Source: Clostridia bacterium (lineage in GTDB: Bacteria > Bacillota > Clostridia > Oscillospirales > CAG-272). Taken from it: a stretch of DNA of 57,839 nucleotides. A program made the position numbers and the translations under genes. Below, in pieces: positions 17,542-24,732 of the stretch. How positions within the stretch are numbered: the stretch's first letter is position 1; each line of letters opens with the position of its first letter. Location of the stretch: positions 1-57,839 of the forward strand of contig JAFTYG010000060.1 of NCBI GenBank assembly GCA_017461365.1, written 5' to 3'. The notes below the pieces were generated by a model. That model searched no databases and was not told the origin of the DNA. It saw only the letters and a list, made by a program, of their open reading frames with translations.

Positions 17542-19359
17542 ATGATCGAAGTATTAAAAACCAAGCATCACTCTGTTGATATTTGCGTAATAGGCGGAGG
17601 TATTGGAGGTATGTTTACCGCCATATCTGCGGCAAGACACGGCGCGAAAGTCGCACTGATGCATGACCGTCCCGTCCTTGGTGGCAATGCCAGCAGTGAG
17701 ATCAGAATGTGGATATCGGGAGCGGGTACGCGTGTCCGTGATCTGCAAGAGACGGGCATTATGGAGGAATTGCAGCTTGAAAATATGTACCGTAATCCCA
17801 AAAGAAATTGGAGCACGTGGGATGCTCTTCTTTTTGAAAAGGTACGCTTTGAGCCGAATATAGACCTTATCCTCAACTGCACCTGTAATGATGCAAATAC
17901 CGAAAACGGAGTGATCAAAAGCGTAAAGGGATTTCAGTTAACCACCTATACTTGGCATGAGGTGGAGGCAAAGATATTTGTTGACAGCTCGGGAGACAGT
18001 ATTTTAGCCCCCCTGACGGGCGCGGAATATAAAGTGGGACGAGAGGCAAAAAGCGAGCACGGTGAGGAATTTGGGCTTGCGGTCGCTGACAAGCATACGA
18101 TGGGTATGAGCATCTTACTTCAGTGCCGCGAGACCGATCATCCCGTAGACTTTACTCCGCCTACGTGGGCATACGATTTTCCCGACGACGAGTCGATGAA
18201 TAATAAGCCGCATAACATTTACGCGATCAATACCAATTTTTATTGGATCGAGCTTGGCGGCATGCAGAACAGTATCGACGACACGGAAGAGATACGCGAC
18301 GAGCTTTTAAAAATTGCCTTTGGCGTATGGGATCACATGAAAAATCACGGAGATCACGGTGCTGAAAACTGGGAGCTTGAATGGGTAGGATTTTTGCCCG
18401 GTAAGCGTGAAAGCCGCAGATACGTGGGAGATTATGTTTTGACTCAGCACGATGTTGAAGGATGTCCGCGCTTTGAGGATACGGTGGCATATGGCGGTTG
18501 GCAGATCGACAATCATCTACCCGGTGGCTTCCGCATGGATGCGAAAGACGGCGGTCATTTGCAAAAGCGCAGGCTTTCCGAGCCTTATTCCATTCCTCTG
18601 CGTGCGCTTTATTCCAAAAATATCAGCAATCTGATGTTCGCGGGCAGAAATATCAGTGCATCTCATGTGGCGTTCAGCTCTACACGCGTGATGGGAACCA
18701 TCGGCGTGATCGGTCAGGCGGTGGGAACTGCTGCTGCGGTCGCTGTAAAATACGGGATTTCCCCAAGAGAAGCCACAAAGAGCAACATTTCCGAAATACA
18801 AAAGATGTTGATGGATGATGACTGCTTCCTACCCGGATTTCGTCGGACTCCCTCAAAGCTTTCCGAGAGCGCTGCGCTGACCGCCGATTACGGCGATCCG
18901 TCGGCATTGTTGAACGGTATAGACCGTCGCATATGGGGCAATGATAACGGATATTTTGGAAAAACCAACAAGGCAATAACATACACTTTTGATTCACCAA
19001 AATACATAAACGGTGTCAGATTGGTATTTGATAGTGATCTTGACAGAGAATACACCGACGGAAATCCCGATGCTTTGCATACCTCGTCAACATTATTTTT
19101 CCCTAAAAGCTACAATAATACGAGCTTTGGCTTTCCAAAATGCCTGATTAAGCGTTATAAAATTGAAATTTTGGACGAATTGGAAAATTGGAATACGGTT
19201 GTTGAGATATTCAACAATCATCAACGCTTCGTCAAGCACGAATTGAATGTGGTAACAAAAGCGGTACGCTTGATTCCGCTCAGCACCTATCACAGCGAAA
19301 GGAAAACTGAAGATTACGGGTCATCTACTGCACATATATTCAACTTTGAAATTTATTAA
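17542..19359 (+). CDS. FAD-dependent oxidoreductase (FAD_oxidored family)
   Basis: The 605-residue protein starts with a Rossmann FAD-binding motif, ICVIGGGIGGMFTAISAARHG (residues about 14-34), followed by GGNASSEIRMWISGAG, the signature of the FAD_oxidored family (Pfam PF12831). FVDSSGDSILAPLTGAEY and LMFAGRNISASHVAFSSTRVMGTIGVIGQAVGTAAA are the second and third FAD-contact regions. The last 150 residues (TYTFDSPKYINGVRLVFDSDLD...) look like a discoidin-type beta-sandwich, which is often attached to this family in glycan-degrading bacteria. No signal peptide is visible. AAGGAG precedes the ATG. The substrate is unknown. Confidence 0.85.
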   Translation: MIEVLKTKHHSVDICVIGGGIGGMFTAISAARHGAKVALMHDRPVLGGNASSEIRMWISGAGTRVRDLQETGIMEELQLENMYRNPKRNWSTWDALLFEKVRFEPNIDLILNCTCNDANTENGVIKSVKGFQLTTYTWHEVEAKIFVDSSGDSILAPLTGAEYKVGREAKSEHGEEFGLAVADKHTMGMSILLQCRETDHPVDFTPPTWAYDFPDDESMNNKPHNIYAINTNFYWIELGGMQNSIDDTEEIRDELLKIAFGVWDHMKNHGDHGAENWELEWVGFLPGKRESRRYVGDYVLTQHDVEGCPRFEDTVAYGGWQIDNHLPGGFRMDAKDGGHLQKRRLSEPYSIPLRALYSKNISNLMFAGRNISASHVAFSSTRVMGTIGVIGQAVGTAAAVAVKYGISPREATKSNISEIQKMLMDDDCFLPGFRRTPSKLSESAALTADYGDPSALLNGIDRRIWGNDNGYFGKTNKAITYTFDSPKYINGVRLVFDSDLDREYTDGNPDALHTSSTLFFPKSYNNTSFGFPKCLIKRYKIEILDELENWNTVVEIFNNHQRFVKHELNVVTKAVRLIPLSTYHSERKTEDYGSSTAHIFNFEIY

Positions 19360-19410
19360 GAAATTTCAATTATGCTTTTGTGTCCACAAAAGCAGTGCTT
19401 GCCAAGAAAA

Positions 19411-19446
19411 AAAGGACGAGGAATTTTTACAATTCTTCGTCCTTTT
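19411..19446 (+). terminator. Terminator after the FAD oxidoreductase gene
   Basis: AAAGGACGAGGAATT pairs with AATTCTTCGTCCTTT with one mismatch and is followed by TCCTG rather than a long T-run, although TTTT is inside the 3' arm. It is the likely end of the GDPD-FAD transcript. Confidence 0.6.
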
Positions 19447-19521
19447 CCTGTCGGGAGGTAACGTATTCTATTTAATTTGCAAAACTATCCTTTAGAGTAC
19501 GTCCCATTGCAACTCGTTTTT

Positions 19522-19690
19522 TATCCAAGCCGCAGGCTTAGCATATACCTTCGGTGAATGACGGGCTGCGCCCTTATTGCATTGACGCACGAAGTGCGGC
19601 GTATATCATCACGCGCCAGCCTGTATTGCCTGCGGCTTGATATACCGCAACAAGTTGCGGATGATATACAAGGCTTCGCCTTGATTTGAT
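19522..19690. repeat. Cluster of small palindromes just outside the island
   Basis: Consecutive short hairpins fill this gene-free stretch: AGCCGCAGGCTTAGC, CGCACGAAGTGCGGCG, GCCGCAGGC again in reverse as GCCTGCGGC, CCGCAACAAGTTGCGG and AAGGCTTCGCCTT. They are separated by GATATAC / TATATCATC steps. I take it as a REP-like array at a permissive insertion site. Confidence 0.5.
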
Positions 19691-19709
19691 TGTAAAAGTG
19701 TGATATAAT
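19681..19709 (+). promoter_or_regulatory. Upstream promoter of the yqeG operon (P1)
   Basis: TTGATT (19681-19686), a 17-base spacer and TATAAT (19704-19709). Confidence 0.6.
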
Positions 19710-19744
19710 ATACCTGAGATCTTTATTGGCAAGTTGATCATTCG

Positions 19745-19773
19745 TTGACAATGCAACAATTTTGTGATATACT
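19745..19773 (+). promoter_or_regulatory. Proximal promoter of the yqeG operon (P2)
   Basis: TTGACA (19745-19750), a 17-base spacer and TATACT (19768-19773), 36 bases before the ATG of yqeG. It is stronger than P1. Confidence 0.75.
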
Positions 19774-19809
19774 ATATGTAAAACACAACTGTACAAAGGA
19801 GCTTCTGCG

Positions 19810-20337
19810 ATGAAAAGTAAAAAACGAGGGCTTTCCTATCTTCTCACCCCCGACTTTATGTTCGATACCTACAGAGACGTAACTCCCGAGTTTCTTCTCT
19901 CTCACGGTATCACGGCACTTCTTATCGACATTGACAACACTCTCGCTCCCTACGAGCAGGCAGAGCCCGACCAAAAAATACGCGAGTGGTTCAGCTCCCT
20001 TGAAGAAAACGGCATCAAGGCTTCTCTTATCTCAAACAATCACCCTCCGCGCGTCGAGCTCTTCAACAAGACCTTGGGGCTACCTGCATATCCCGACAGC
20101 GGAAAACCCGGAAGCAAAGCGATACTTGCGGCTATGGCTGAGATGGGCTCGACGGTCGAAAACACGGCGGGGCTCGGCGATCAGCTTCTCACCGACACGC
20201 TCGCCGTCCACCGTCTCGGTATGCTCTCTCTGATCGTGCCGCCTATCAAGGACAAGACCACGCCCTTTTTCAAATTCAAGCGTCTGCTTGAAAAGCCGTT
20301 TATCGGGCGTTACAAAAAGCTACATAAAAACGGTTAA
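19810..20337 (+). CDS. yqeG: YqeG-family HAD phosphatase
   Basis: This 175-residue HAD IIIA hydrolase has the nucleophile motif LIDIDNTLAPYE (residues about 38-49), motif II SLISNN and motif IV GLGDQLLTDTLA. The family (Bacillus YqeG) is usually found near yqeH and aroE or, in Clostridia, with M24 peptidase genes; its physiological substrate is poorly defined. It starts at ATG 19810 after AAAGGAGC and lies 21 bases upstream of the TIM-barrel gene. Confidence 0.9.
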   Translation: MKSKKRGLSYLLTPDFMFDTYRDVTPEFLLSHGITALLIDIDNTLAPYEQAEPDQKIREWFSSLEENGIKASLISNNHPPRVELFNKTLGLPAYPDSGKPGSKAILAAMAEMGSTVENTAGLGDQLLTDTLAVHRLGMLSLIVPPIKDKTTPFFKFKRLLEKPFIGRYKKLHKNG

Positions 20338-20358
20338 AAGCAATTAAGGAGAAAAATT

Positions 20359-21228
20359 ATGATAAAGCAAGACAGACCTACGTTTGGCCCGGGAGGCAAC
20401 AGCGAGTCCTTCTATAACGAGGGCTTCAAATCCACACTTCAAGCACCCTCATGGCTGAAGGCGCGCGGACTTGACGCATATGAATATCAGGCGGGAAACG
20501 GACTCACCGCCTCGGATGCCACGCTCTCTGCCGTCGGCAAAAAAGCGGCTGAGTATGGCATACTTATGTCTCTTCACACGCCATATTTCATTTCTCTGTC
20601 GGGTGTGGTTGAGGAAAAGCGCCTCAAAAGCATCGAATATATCTCAAAGTCTCTCCACGCGGCAGAGCTGCTTGGCGCGGACACGATAGTCATACACACG
20701 GGAAGCGCCGCGAAGATCTCACGCGAGGAGGCTCTTTCGCTTGCCTCGGACACGCTTGAGAAAAATCTTGAGGTCAACGGCGGCACAAGCATCCGCATGG
20801 GACTTGAAACTATGGGCAAGCTCAATCAGCTCGGCACGCTTGACGAGGTAATAGAGCTCTGCAAAAGACATCCCGTCTACCATCCCGTTGTCGATTTCGG
20901 ACATCTTAACGCTCGAAATATAGGCGGATATTTTACCGATTGCGACAGTTACAGACGTATATTCGACAAAATAGGCTCCTCTCTCGGTGACGAGTACGCC
21001 TACAATCTTCACTGTCATTTTTCAAAGATAGAATATACCTCCGCGGGCGAAAAGAAGCATCTGACCTTTGAGGACACGCAGTACGGCCCCGAATTTGACG
21101 GGCTTGCAGAGGCGATCGTACGCGAGGGCGTTTGTCCGCGCATAATCTGCGAGTCGGCGGGTACTATGGCTGAGGATGCTCTCTCAATGAAAAATATGTG
21201 GCTCTCGGCAAAGGAGGCTCTGTCATGA
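20359..21228 (+). CDS. Endonuclease IV-like TIM barrel protein
   Basis: The 289-residue protein follows the AP endonuclease family 2 pattern: MSLHTPYFISLSG early in the barrel, LGADTIVIHTGSA, GLETMGK, HPVVDFGHLNAR, NLHCHFSKIEY and CESAGTMAEDAL. These supply the His, Glu and Asp residues expected to bind the three zinc ions of deoxyribonuclease IV. The match to Nfo is good, but the family also includes isomerases, so the DNA-repair role is probable rather than certain. The RBS is AAGGAG, and the stop overlaps the next start. Confidence 0.8.
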   Translation: MIKQDRPTFGPGGNSESFYNEGFKSTLQAPSWLKARGLDAYEYQAGNGLTASDATLSAVGKKAAEYGILMSLHTPYFISLSGVVEEKRLKSIEYISKSLHAAELLGADTIVIHTGSAAKISREEALSLASDTLEKNLEVNGGTSIRMGLETMGKLNQLGTLDEVIELCKRHPVYHPVVDFGHLNARNIGGYFTDCDSYRRIFDKIGSSLGDEYAYNLHCHFSKIEYTSAGEKKHLTFEDTQYGPEFDGLAEAIVREGVCPRIICESAGTMAEDALSMKNMWLSAKEALS

Positions 21229-22301
21229 CAAGGCTCGAACGCTTTGGGGAGGCGCTGAGGGCCGCGGGCGCAGAGTGCGCCGTTATTTCCTCGGAAATAA
21301 ATCAGCGTTACCTTTCGGGCTTTCCCTTTTCCGACGGATATATCCTTGTAACTCCCGACGAGGACTTTCTTCTCACCGACTCGCGGTATATCGAGGCGGC
21401 GAAAAAGCACGTAAATGATCTTTCGGTAATACTTGCCTCGGGCGGAATGCTTGCAAGTCTTAAAAGGCTCATTTCCGATAAGGGCATCTCCGAGGTAGCT
21501 ATTGAAGAAGCGGATCTATCCTGCGCCGACCTAAAAAAATTCACCGAGGAATTTTCGGGCGTTGAGATAAAGTTCGGAGCGTCGGAGATACTCAAAGGAC
21601 TAAGAGCCGTAAAGAGCGCCGACGAGATAGCGAAAATATCCGAGGCTCAGCGCCTCACCGACGAAGCGTTTTCGCACATACTTGATTTTCTCTCACCCGA
21701 GCGCACCGAGAGCGAGGTAGCGTTGGAGCTTGAATTTTTCATGCGCCGTCGCGGCGCGGAGGGCGTGGCGTTCGATACGATAGCGGTCTCGGGAGAAGCG
21801 TCCTCTCTTCCCCACGGTGTGCCGTCGGATGTACCTCTTCGGCGCGGATTTCTTACTATGGACTTCGGCGCAAAGGTAGACGGCTACTGCTCGGACATGA
21901 CGCGCACGGTTGTCATCGGTCGGGCGGACGAGGAGATGAAGCGCATTTACAGCACAGTGCTGACGGCTCAGCAGACCGCCCTCTCCTTCATACGCGGAGG
22001 TATCCCCTGTCGTGATGCCGACGAGGCGGCGCGCTCGGTCATACGCGAGGCGGGCTTTGGCGCGAATTTCGGACACAGCCTCGGTCACGGCGTTGGGATG
22101 TTCATACATGAGTTTCCAAATCTTTCGCCCAAGGCAGATCCGTCGTCGGTGCTACGCGCAGGTAACGTTGTGACGGTCGAGCCGGGAATTTACATTGAGG
22201 GCAAGTACGGTTGCCGCATCGAGGATATGATAGCGATACGCGAGGACGGCTCGGTGCACAATTTTACGCAGAGTCAGAAGAATTTGATAGAAATAGTGTA
22301 A
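21225..22301 (+). CDS. M24-family Xaa-Pro aminopeptidase
   Basis: Creatinase-fold metallopeptidase of 358 residues. The N-terminal domain begins MTRLERFGEALRAAG and has INQRYLSGFPFSDGYILVT. The catalytic domain has MDFGAKVDGYCSDMTRTVVIG (two Asp ligands), FGHSLGHGVGMFIHEFP (His ligand), VTVEPGIYIEGKYGCRIED (two Glu ligands), all five expected metal ligands. The longer reading from 21198 is rejected because ATG 21225 has AAGGAGG eight bases upstream and overlaps the previous stop as ATGA. It probably releases N-terminal residues before proline in peptides. Confidence 0.93.
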   Translation: MTRLERFGEALRAAGAECAVISSEINQRYLSGFPFSDGYILVTPDEDFLLTDSRYIEAAKKHVNDLSVILASGGMLASLKRLISDKGISEVAIEEADLSCADLKKFTEEFSGVEIKFGASEILKGLRAVKSADEIAKISEAQRLTDEAFSHILDFLSPERTESEVALELEFFMRRRGAEGVAFDTIAVSGEASSLPHGVPSDVPLRRGFLTMDFGAKVDGYCSDMTRTVVIGRADEEMKRIYSTVLTAQQTALSFIRGGIPCRDADEAARSVIREAGFGANFGHSLGHGVGMFIHEFPNLSPKADPSSVLRAGNVVTVEPGIYIEGKYGCRIEDMIAIREDGSVHNFTQSQKNLIEIV

Positions 22302-22339
22302 AAAACAGGATTGGCTTTGATATGAGCCAATCCTGTTTT
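22302..22339. terminator. Bidirectional terminator between convergent M24 peptidase and metA
   Basis: AAAACAGGATTGGCT pairs with AGCCAATCCTGTTTT around an 8-base loop. The plus strand continues GCGTTTTT and the minus strand continues TTTACAC, so it serves both convergent genes. Confidence 0.85.
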
Positions 22340-22345
22340 GCGTTT

Positions 22346-23263
22346 TTATTCAATTTCCTCGATATTATAAGGTGTCGACTGATAAACGAAATAATTGAGC
22401 CAATTGGTATAAAGCAGATTTCCGCAGCTACGCCATTTGACAATAGGCGCCTTTGTATCGTCGTCGTCGGGAAAATAATTTTTCGGAATATCAATAGGCA
22501 AGCCCGCATTCTTATCGCGCAGATATTCATTCTTCAAGGTGTCGGCGTCATACTCCGAGTGTCCCGTGACGAATATCTGTCTGCCCTTGTCGGTACTGCA
22601 AACGAACACGCCCGCCTCTTCGGAGCTTGCGAGTATCTTAAGCTCAGGCACAGCCTCAATGTCCTCTCGTCGGCTCTCGGTATGTCTCGAATGCGGCACC
22701 ACAAAGGTATCGTCAAAGCCTCGGAAGAGTATCGACTGCTTGTAATCAAGAGTATGCTCGAACACGCCGAAGAGCTTTTTGTCAAGCTGATGCTTTTTTA
22801 TTCCGTAATGGTAGTAAAGTCCCGCCTGAGCGCCCCAGCAGATATGGAAGGTACTCGTAACGTGAGTCTTGCTCCACTCCATTATCTCGCACAGCTCCTC
22901 CCAATAGTCGACCTCCTCAAATTCCATATGCTCGACGGGCGCGCCCGTGATTATCATGCCGTCGTATTTGTTGCCCTTGACCTCGTCAAAGGTCTTGTAA
23001 AAGGCAAGCATATGCTCGGCGGCGGTGTGCGTGGGCTTGTGCGTCGCCGTCTGCAAAAGCTCGAGCTCGACCTGCAAGGGGGTGTTTCCGATAAGCCTTG
23101 CGATCTGCGTCTCGGTCGTTATCTTCTGCGGCATAAGGTTGAGCATAAGTATCTTCAACGGGCGGATGTCCTGTGTCATGGCCCGAGTTTCGGTCATTAC
23201 GAATATATTTTCATTGAGAAGCACCTGCGTGGCAGGCAGCAGATTAGGTATTTTGATCGGCAT
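22346..23263 (-). CDS. metA: Homoserine O-acetyltransferase (MetA type)
   Basis: The 305-residue protein activates homoserine for methionine synthesis. It starts [23 protein letters not shown], typical of MetA, and has the catalytic Cys in [16 protein letters not shown], the His in [12 protein letters not shown] and the Glu two residues after that His. Residue 111 is Glu ([12 protein letters not shown]111). In this family Glu at 111 goes with acetyl-CoA use and Gly with succinyl-CoA, so I predict an acetyltransferase. It lies 27 bases downstream of metY, whose substrate would be the O-acetylhomoserine made here. Confidence 0.94.
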   Translation of the reverse strand: MPIKIPNLLPATQVLLNENIFVMTETRAMTQDIRPLKILMLNLMPQKITTETQIARLIGNTPLQVELELLQTATHKPTHTAAEHMLAFYKTFDEVKGNKYDGMIITGAPVEHMEFEEVDYWEELCEIMEWSKTHVTSTFHICWGAQAGLYYHYGIKKHQLDKKLFGVFEHTLDYKQSILFRGFDDTFVVPHSRHTESRREDIEAVPELKILASSEEAGVFVCSTDKGRQIFVTGHSEYDADTLKNEYLRDKNAGLPIDIPKNYFPDDDDTKAPIVKWRSCGNLLYTNWLNYFVYQSTPYNIEEIE

Positions 23264-23290
23264 ATACTACCGCTCCCTTCTCATTTGATT

Positions 23291-24577
23291 TCAGTTAAGT
23301 GCGTCGAGCGCCTGCTTGATGTCGGCAATAAGGTCGTCGCTGTTCTCGATACCGCACGAAAGGCGTACAAGGTCGCCCGAGATACCCGCCGCGACAAGCT
23401 CCTCCTCGTTCATCTGACGGTGAGTTGCGCTTGCGGGGTGCAGGCAGCAGGTCCTTGCGTCGGCAACGTGTGTCTCTATAGCGGCTATCTTAAGGTTACC
23501 CATAAATTTCTCTGCCATCTCTCTGCCGCCCTTGACACCGAAGCTGACTACTCCGCAGGTGCCGTTCGGCATATATTTCTTTGCAAGCTCGTAATACTTA
23601 TCGCCCTCAAGCCCGGGGTAGGTTACCCAAGCTATGCGGTCGTCGGTGCTGAGATATTTTGCTATCGCAAGCGCGTTTTCGCAGTGTCTCGGCATTCTGA
23701 CGTGCAGGCTCTCAAGACCGAGGTTGAGCAAAAATGCGTTCTGAGGAGACTGAATAGCTCCAAAGTCGCGCATAAGCTGTGCTGTCGCCTTTGTTATGAA
23801 CGCGCCCTCAAGACCGAAGCGCTCGGTGTAGGTCACTCCGTGATAGCTGTCGTCGGGGGTGCAGAGCCCGGGGAATTTATCGGGATATTCAGTCCAATCA
23901 AATTTACCCGAGTCGACTATACAGCCGCCTACTGCCGCTCCGTGACCGTCCATATATTTTGTGGTGGAGTGAGTAACTATATCAGCTCCCCACTCGAAAG
24001 GTCTGCAATTTACGGGGGTAGCAAAGGTGTTGTCGATAATAAGCGGAACGCCGTGTGCGTGAGCCGCATTTGCAAAGCGCTCTATATCGAGAACAGTCAG
24101 CGCGGGATTTGCGATGGTCTCACCGAATACCGCCTTGGTATTTTCTCTGAACGCCGCGTTAAGCTCCTCCTCGGTGCAGTCGGGAGAAACAAAGGTGAAG
24201 TCTATTCCCATTCTTTTAAGGGTTACGGAAAACAGATTGTACGTTCCTCCGTAAATGGTGGAGCAAGCCACAACGTGATCTCCGCAGGATGCGATATTGA
24301 ATACTGCAAAGAAGTTAGCCGCCTGACCTGACGAGGTAAGCATAGCGGCGCTTCCGCCCTCAAGCTCGCAGATCTTTGCGGCAACGCTGTCGTTGGTGGG
24401 GTTCTGCAGACGGGTATAGAAATATCCCGACGCCTCAAGGTCGAAGAGCTTTCCCATATCGGCGCTTGACGCGTACTTGAAGGTGGTGCTCTGAATGATC
24501 GGTATTTGTCTCGGCTCTCCGTTTCCGGGGGTATAGCCGCCTTGAACGCATTTTGTTTCTATTTTGTATTCGGACAT
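23291..24577 (-). CDS. metY: O-acetylhomoserine sulfhydrylase
   Basis: This 428-residue PLP enzyme of the Cys/Met metabolism family makes homocysteine from O-acetylhomoserine and sulfide. YFYTRLQNPTND and the STTFKYAS segment are family landmarks. DNTFATPV and HSTTKYMDGHG hold the PLP-binding Asp and Lys, and HPASATHRQ and RLSCGIE follow at the C-terminus. Length and motifs fit MetY better than cystathionine lyases. The AAGGAGG box sits directly before ATG 24577. It is the first gene of a metY-metA operon with its own consensus promoter. Confidence 0.95.
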   Translation of the reverse strand: MSEYKIETKCVQGGYTPGNGEPRQIPIIQSTTFKYASSADMGKLFDLEASGYFYTRLQNPTNDSVAAKICELEGGSAAMLTSSGQAANFFAVFNIASCGDHVVACSTIYGGTYNLFSVTLKRMGIDFTFVSPDCTEEELNAAFRENTKAVFGETIANPALTVLDIERFANAAHAHGVPLIIDNTFATPVNCRPFEWGADIVTHSTTKYMDGHGAAVGGCIVDSGKFDWTEYPDKFPGLCTPDDSYHGVTYTERFGLEGAFITKATAQLMRDFGAIQSPQNAFLLNLGLESLHVRMPRHCENALAIAKYLSTDDRIAWVTYPGLEGDKYYELAKKYMPNGTCGVVSFGVKGGREMAEKFMGNLKIAAIETHVADARTCCLHPASATHRQMNEEELVAAGISGDLVRLSCGIENSDDLIADIKQALDALN

Positions 24578-24597
24578 TTTTTGCCTCCTTGATGTTT

Positions 24598-24654
24598 TTG
24601 ATCAACTTTATTACATCATTATATCACACTTTTTCCGCGTTTGCAATAAGTTGA
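24598..24654. promoter_or_regulatory. Inverted repeat flanking the metY promoter
   Basis: ATCAACTTTATT (24601-24612) is mirrored by AATAAGTTGAT (24645-24655), one half just downstream of the start point and the other overlapping the -35. This would place a dimeric repressor across the promoter. The regulator is unknown. Confidence 0.45.
24618..24646 (-). promoter_or_regulatory. metY-metA promoter
   Basis: Minus strand TTGCAA (24641-24646), 17-base spacer, TATAAT (24618-24623). The leader is only about 35 bases, too short for a SAM riboswitch or T-box. Confidence 0.8.
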
Positions 24655-24673
24655 TTTAAATTTCTGATAAAAT

Positions 24674-24707
24674 ACGGAGCTGTTCCGTCTCGACAGAACA
24701 GCTCCGT
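24674..24707 (-). terminator. Terminator of the YD-repeat gene
   Basis: ACGGAGCTGTTC pairs with GAACAGCTCCGT around a 10-base loop; the minus strand continues ATTTTATC. Confidence 0.75.
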
Positions 24708-24732
24708 GGGTATATTTCGTCAACACCGAGTC

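Larger units (their letters stand above)
15685..19521. mobile_element. Inverted-repeat-bounded cargo island beside the tRNA genes
   Basis: A 46-base sequence at 15685-15730 (AAAAACGAGTTGC... CTAAAGGA...AGTTTTGTAA) is matched in inverted orientation at 19477-19521 (TTGCAAAACTATCC...GCAACTCGTTTTT), with about 38 of 46 positions identical by eye. Between them lie a broken AraC gene, a GDPD-like gene and an FAD oxidoreductase gene whose codon use is more A/T-rich than that of the neighbours. No transposase or integrase is present. I infer a mobilised or non-autonomous cassette; the family is not identified. Confidence 0.6.

Noticed and set aside
22211-24331. A 706-residue plus-strand reading
   Set aside because: It is a shadow of metA and metY on the other strand; both real genes have complete family motifs.
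24578-24617. SAM riboswitch before metY
   Set aside because: The predicted leader is about 35 bases, far too short.
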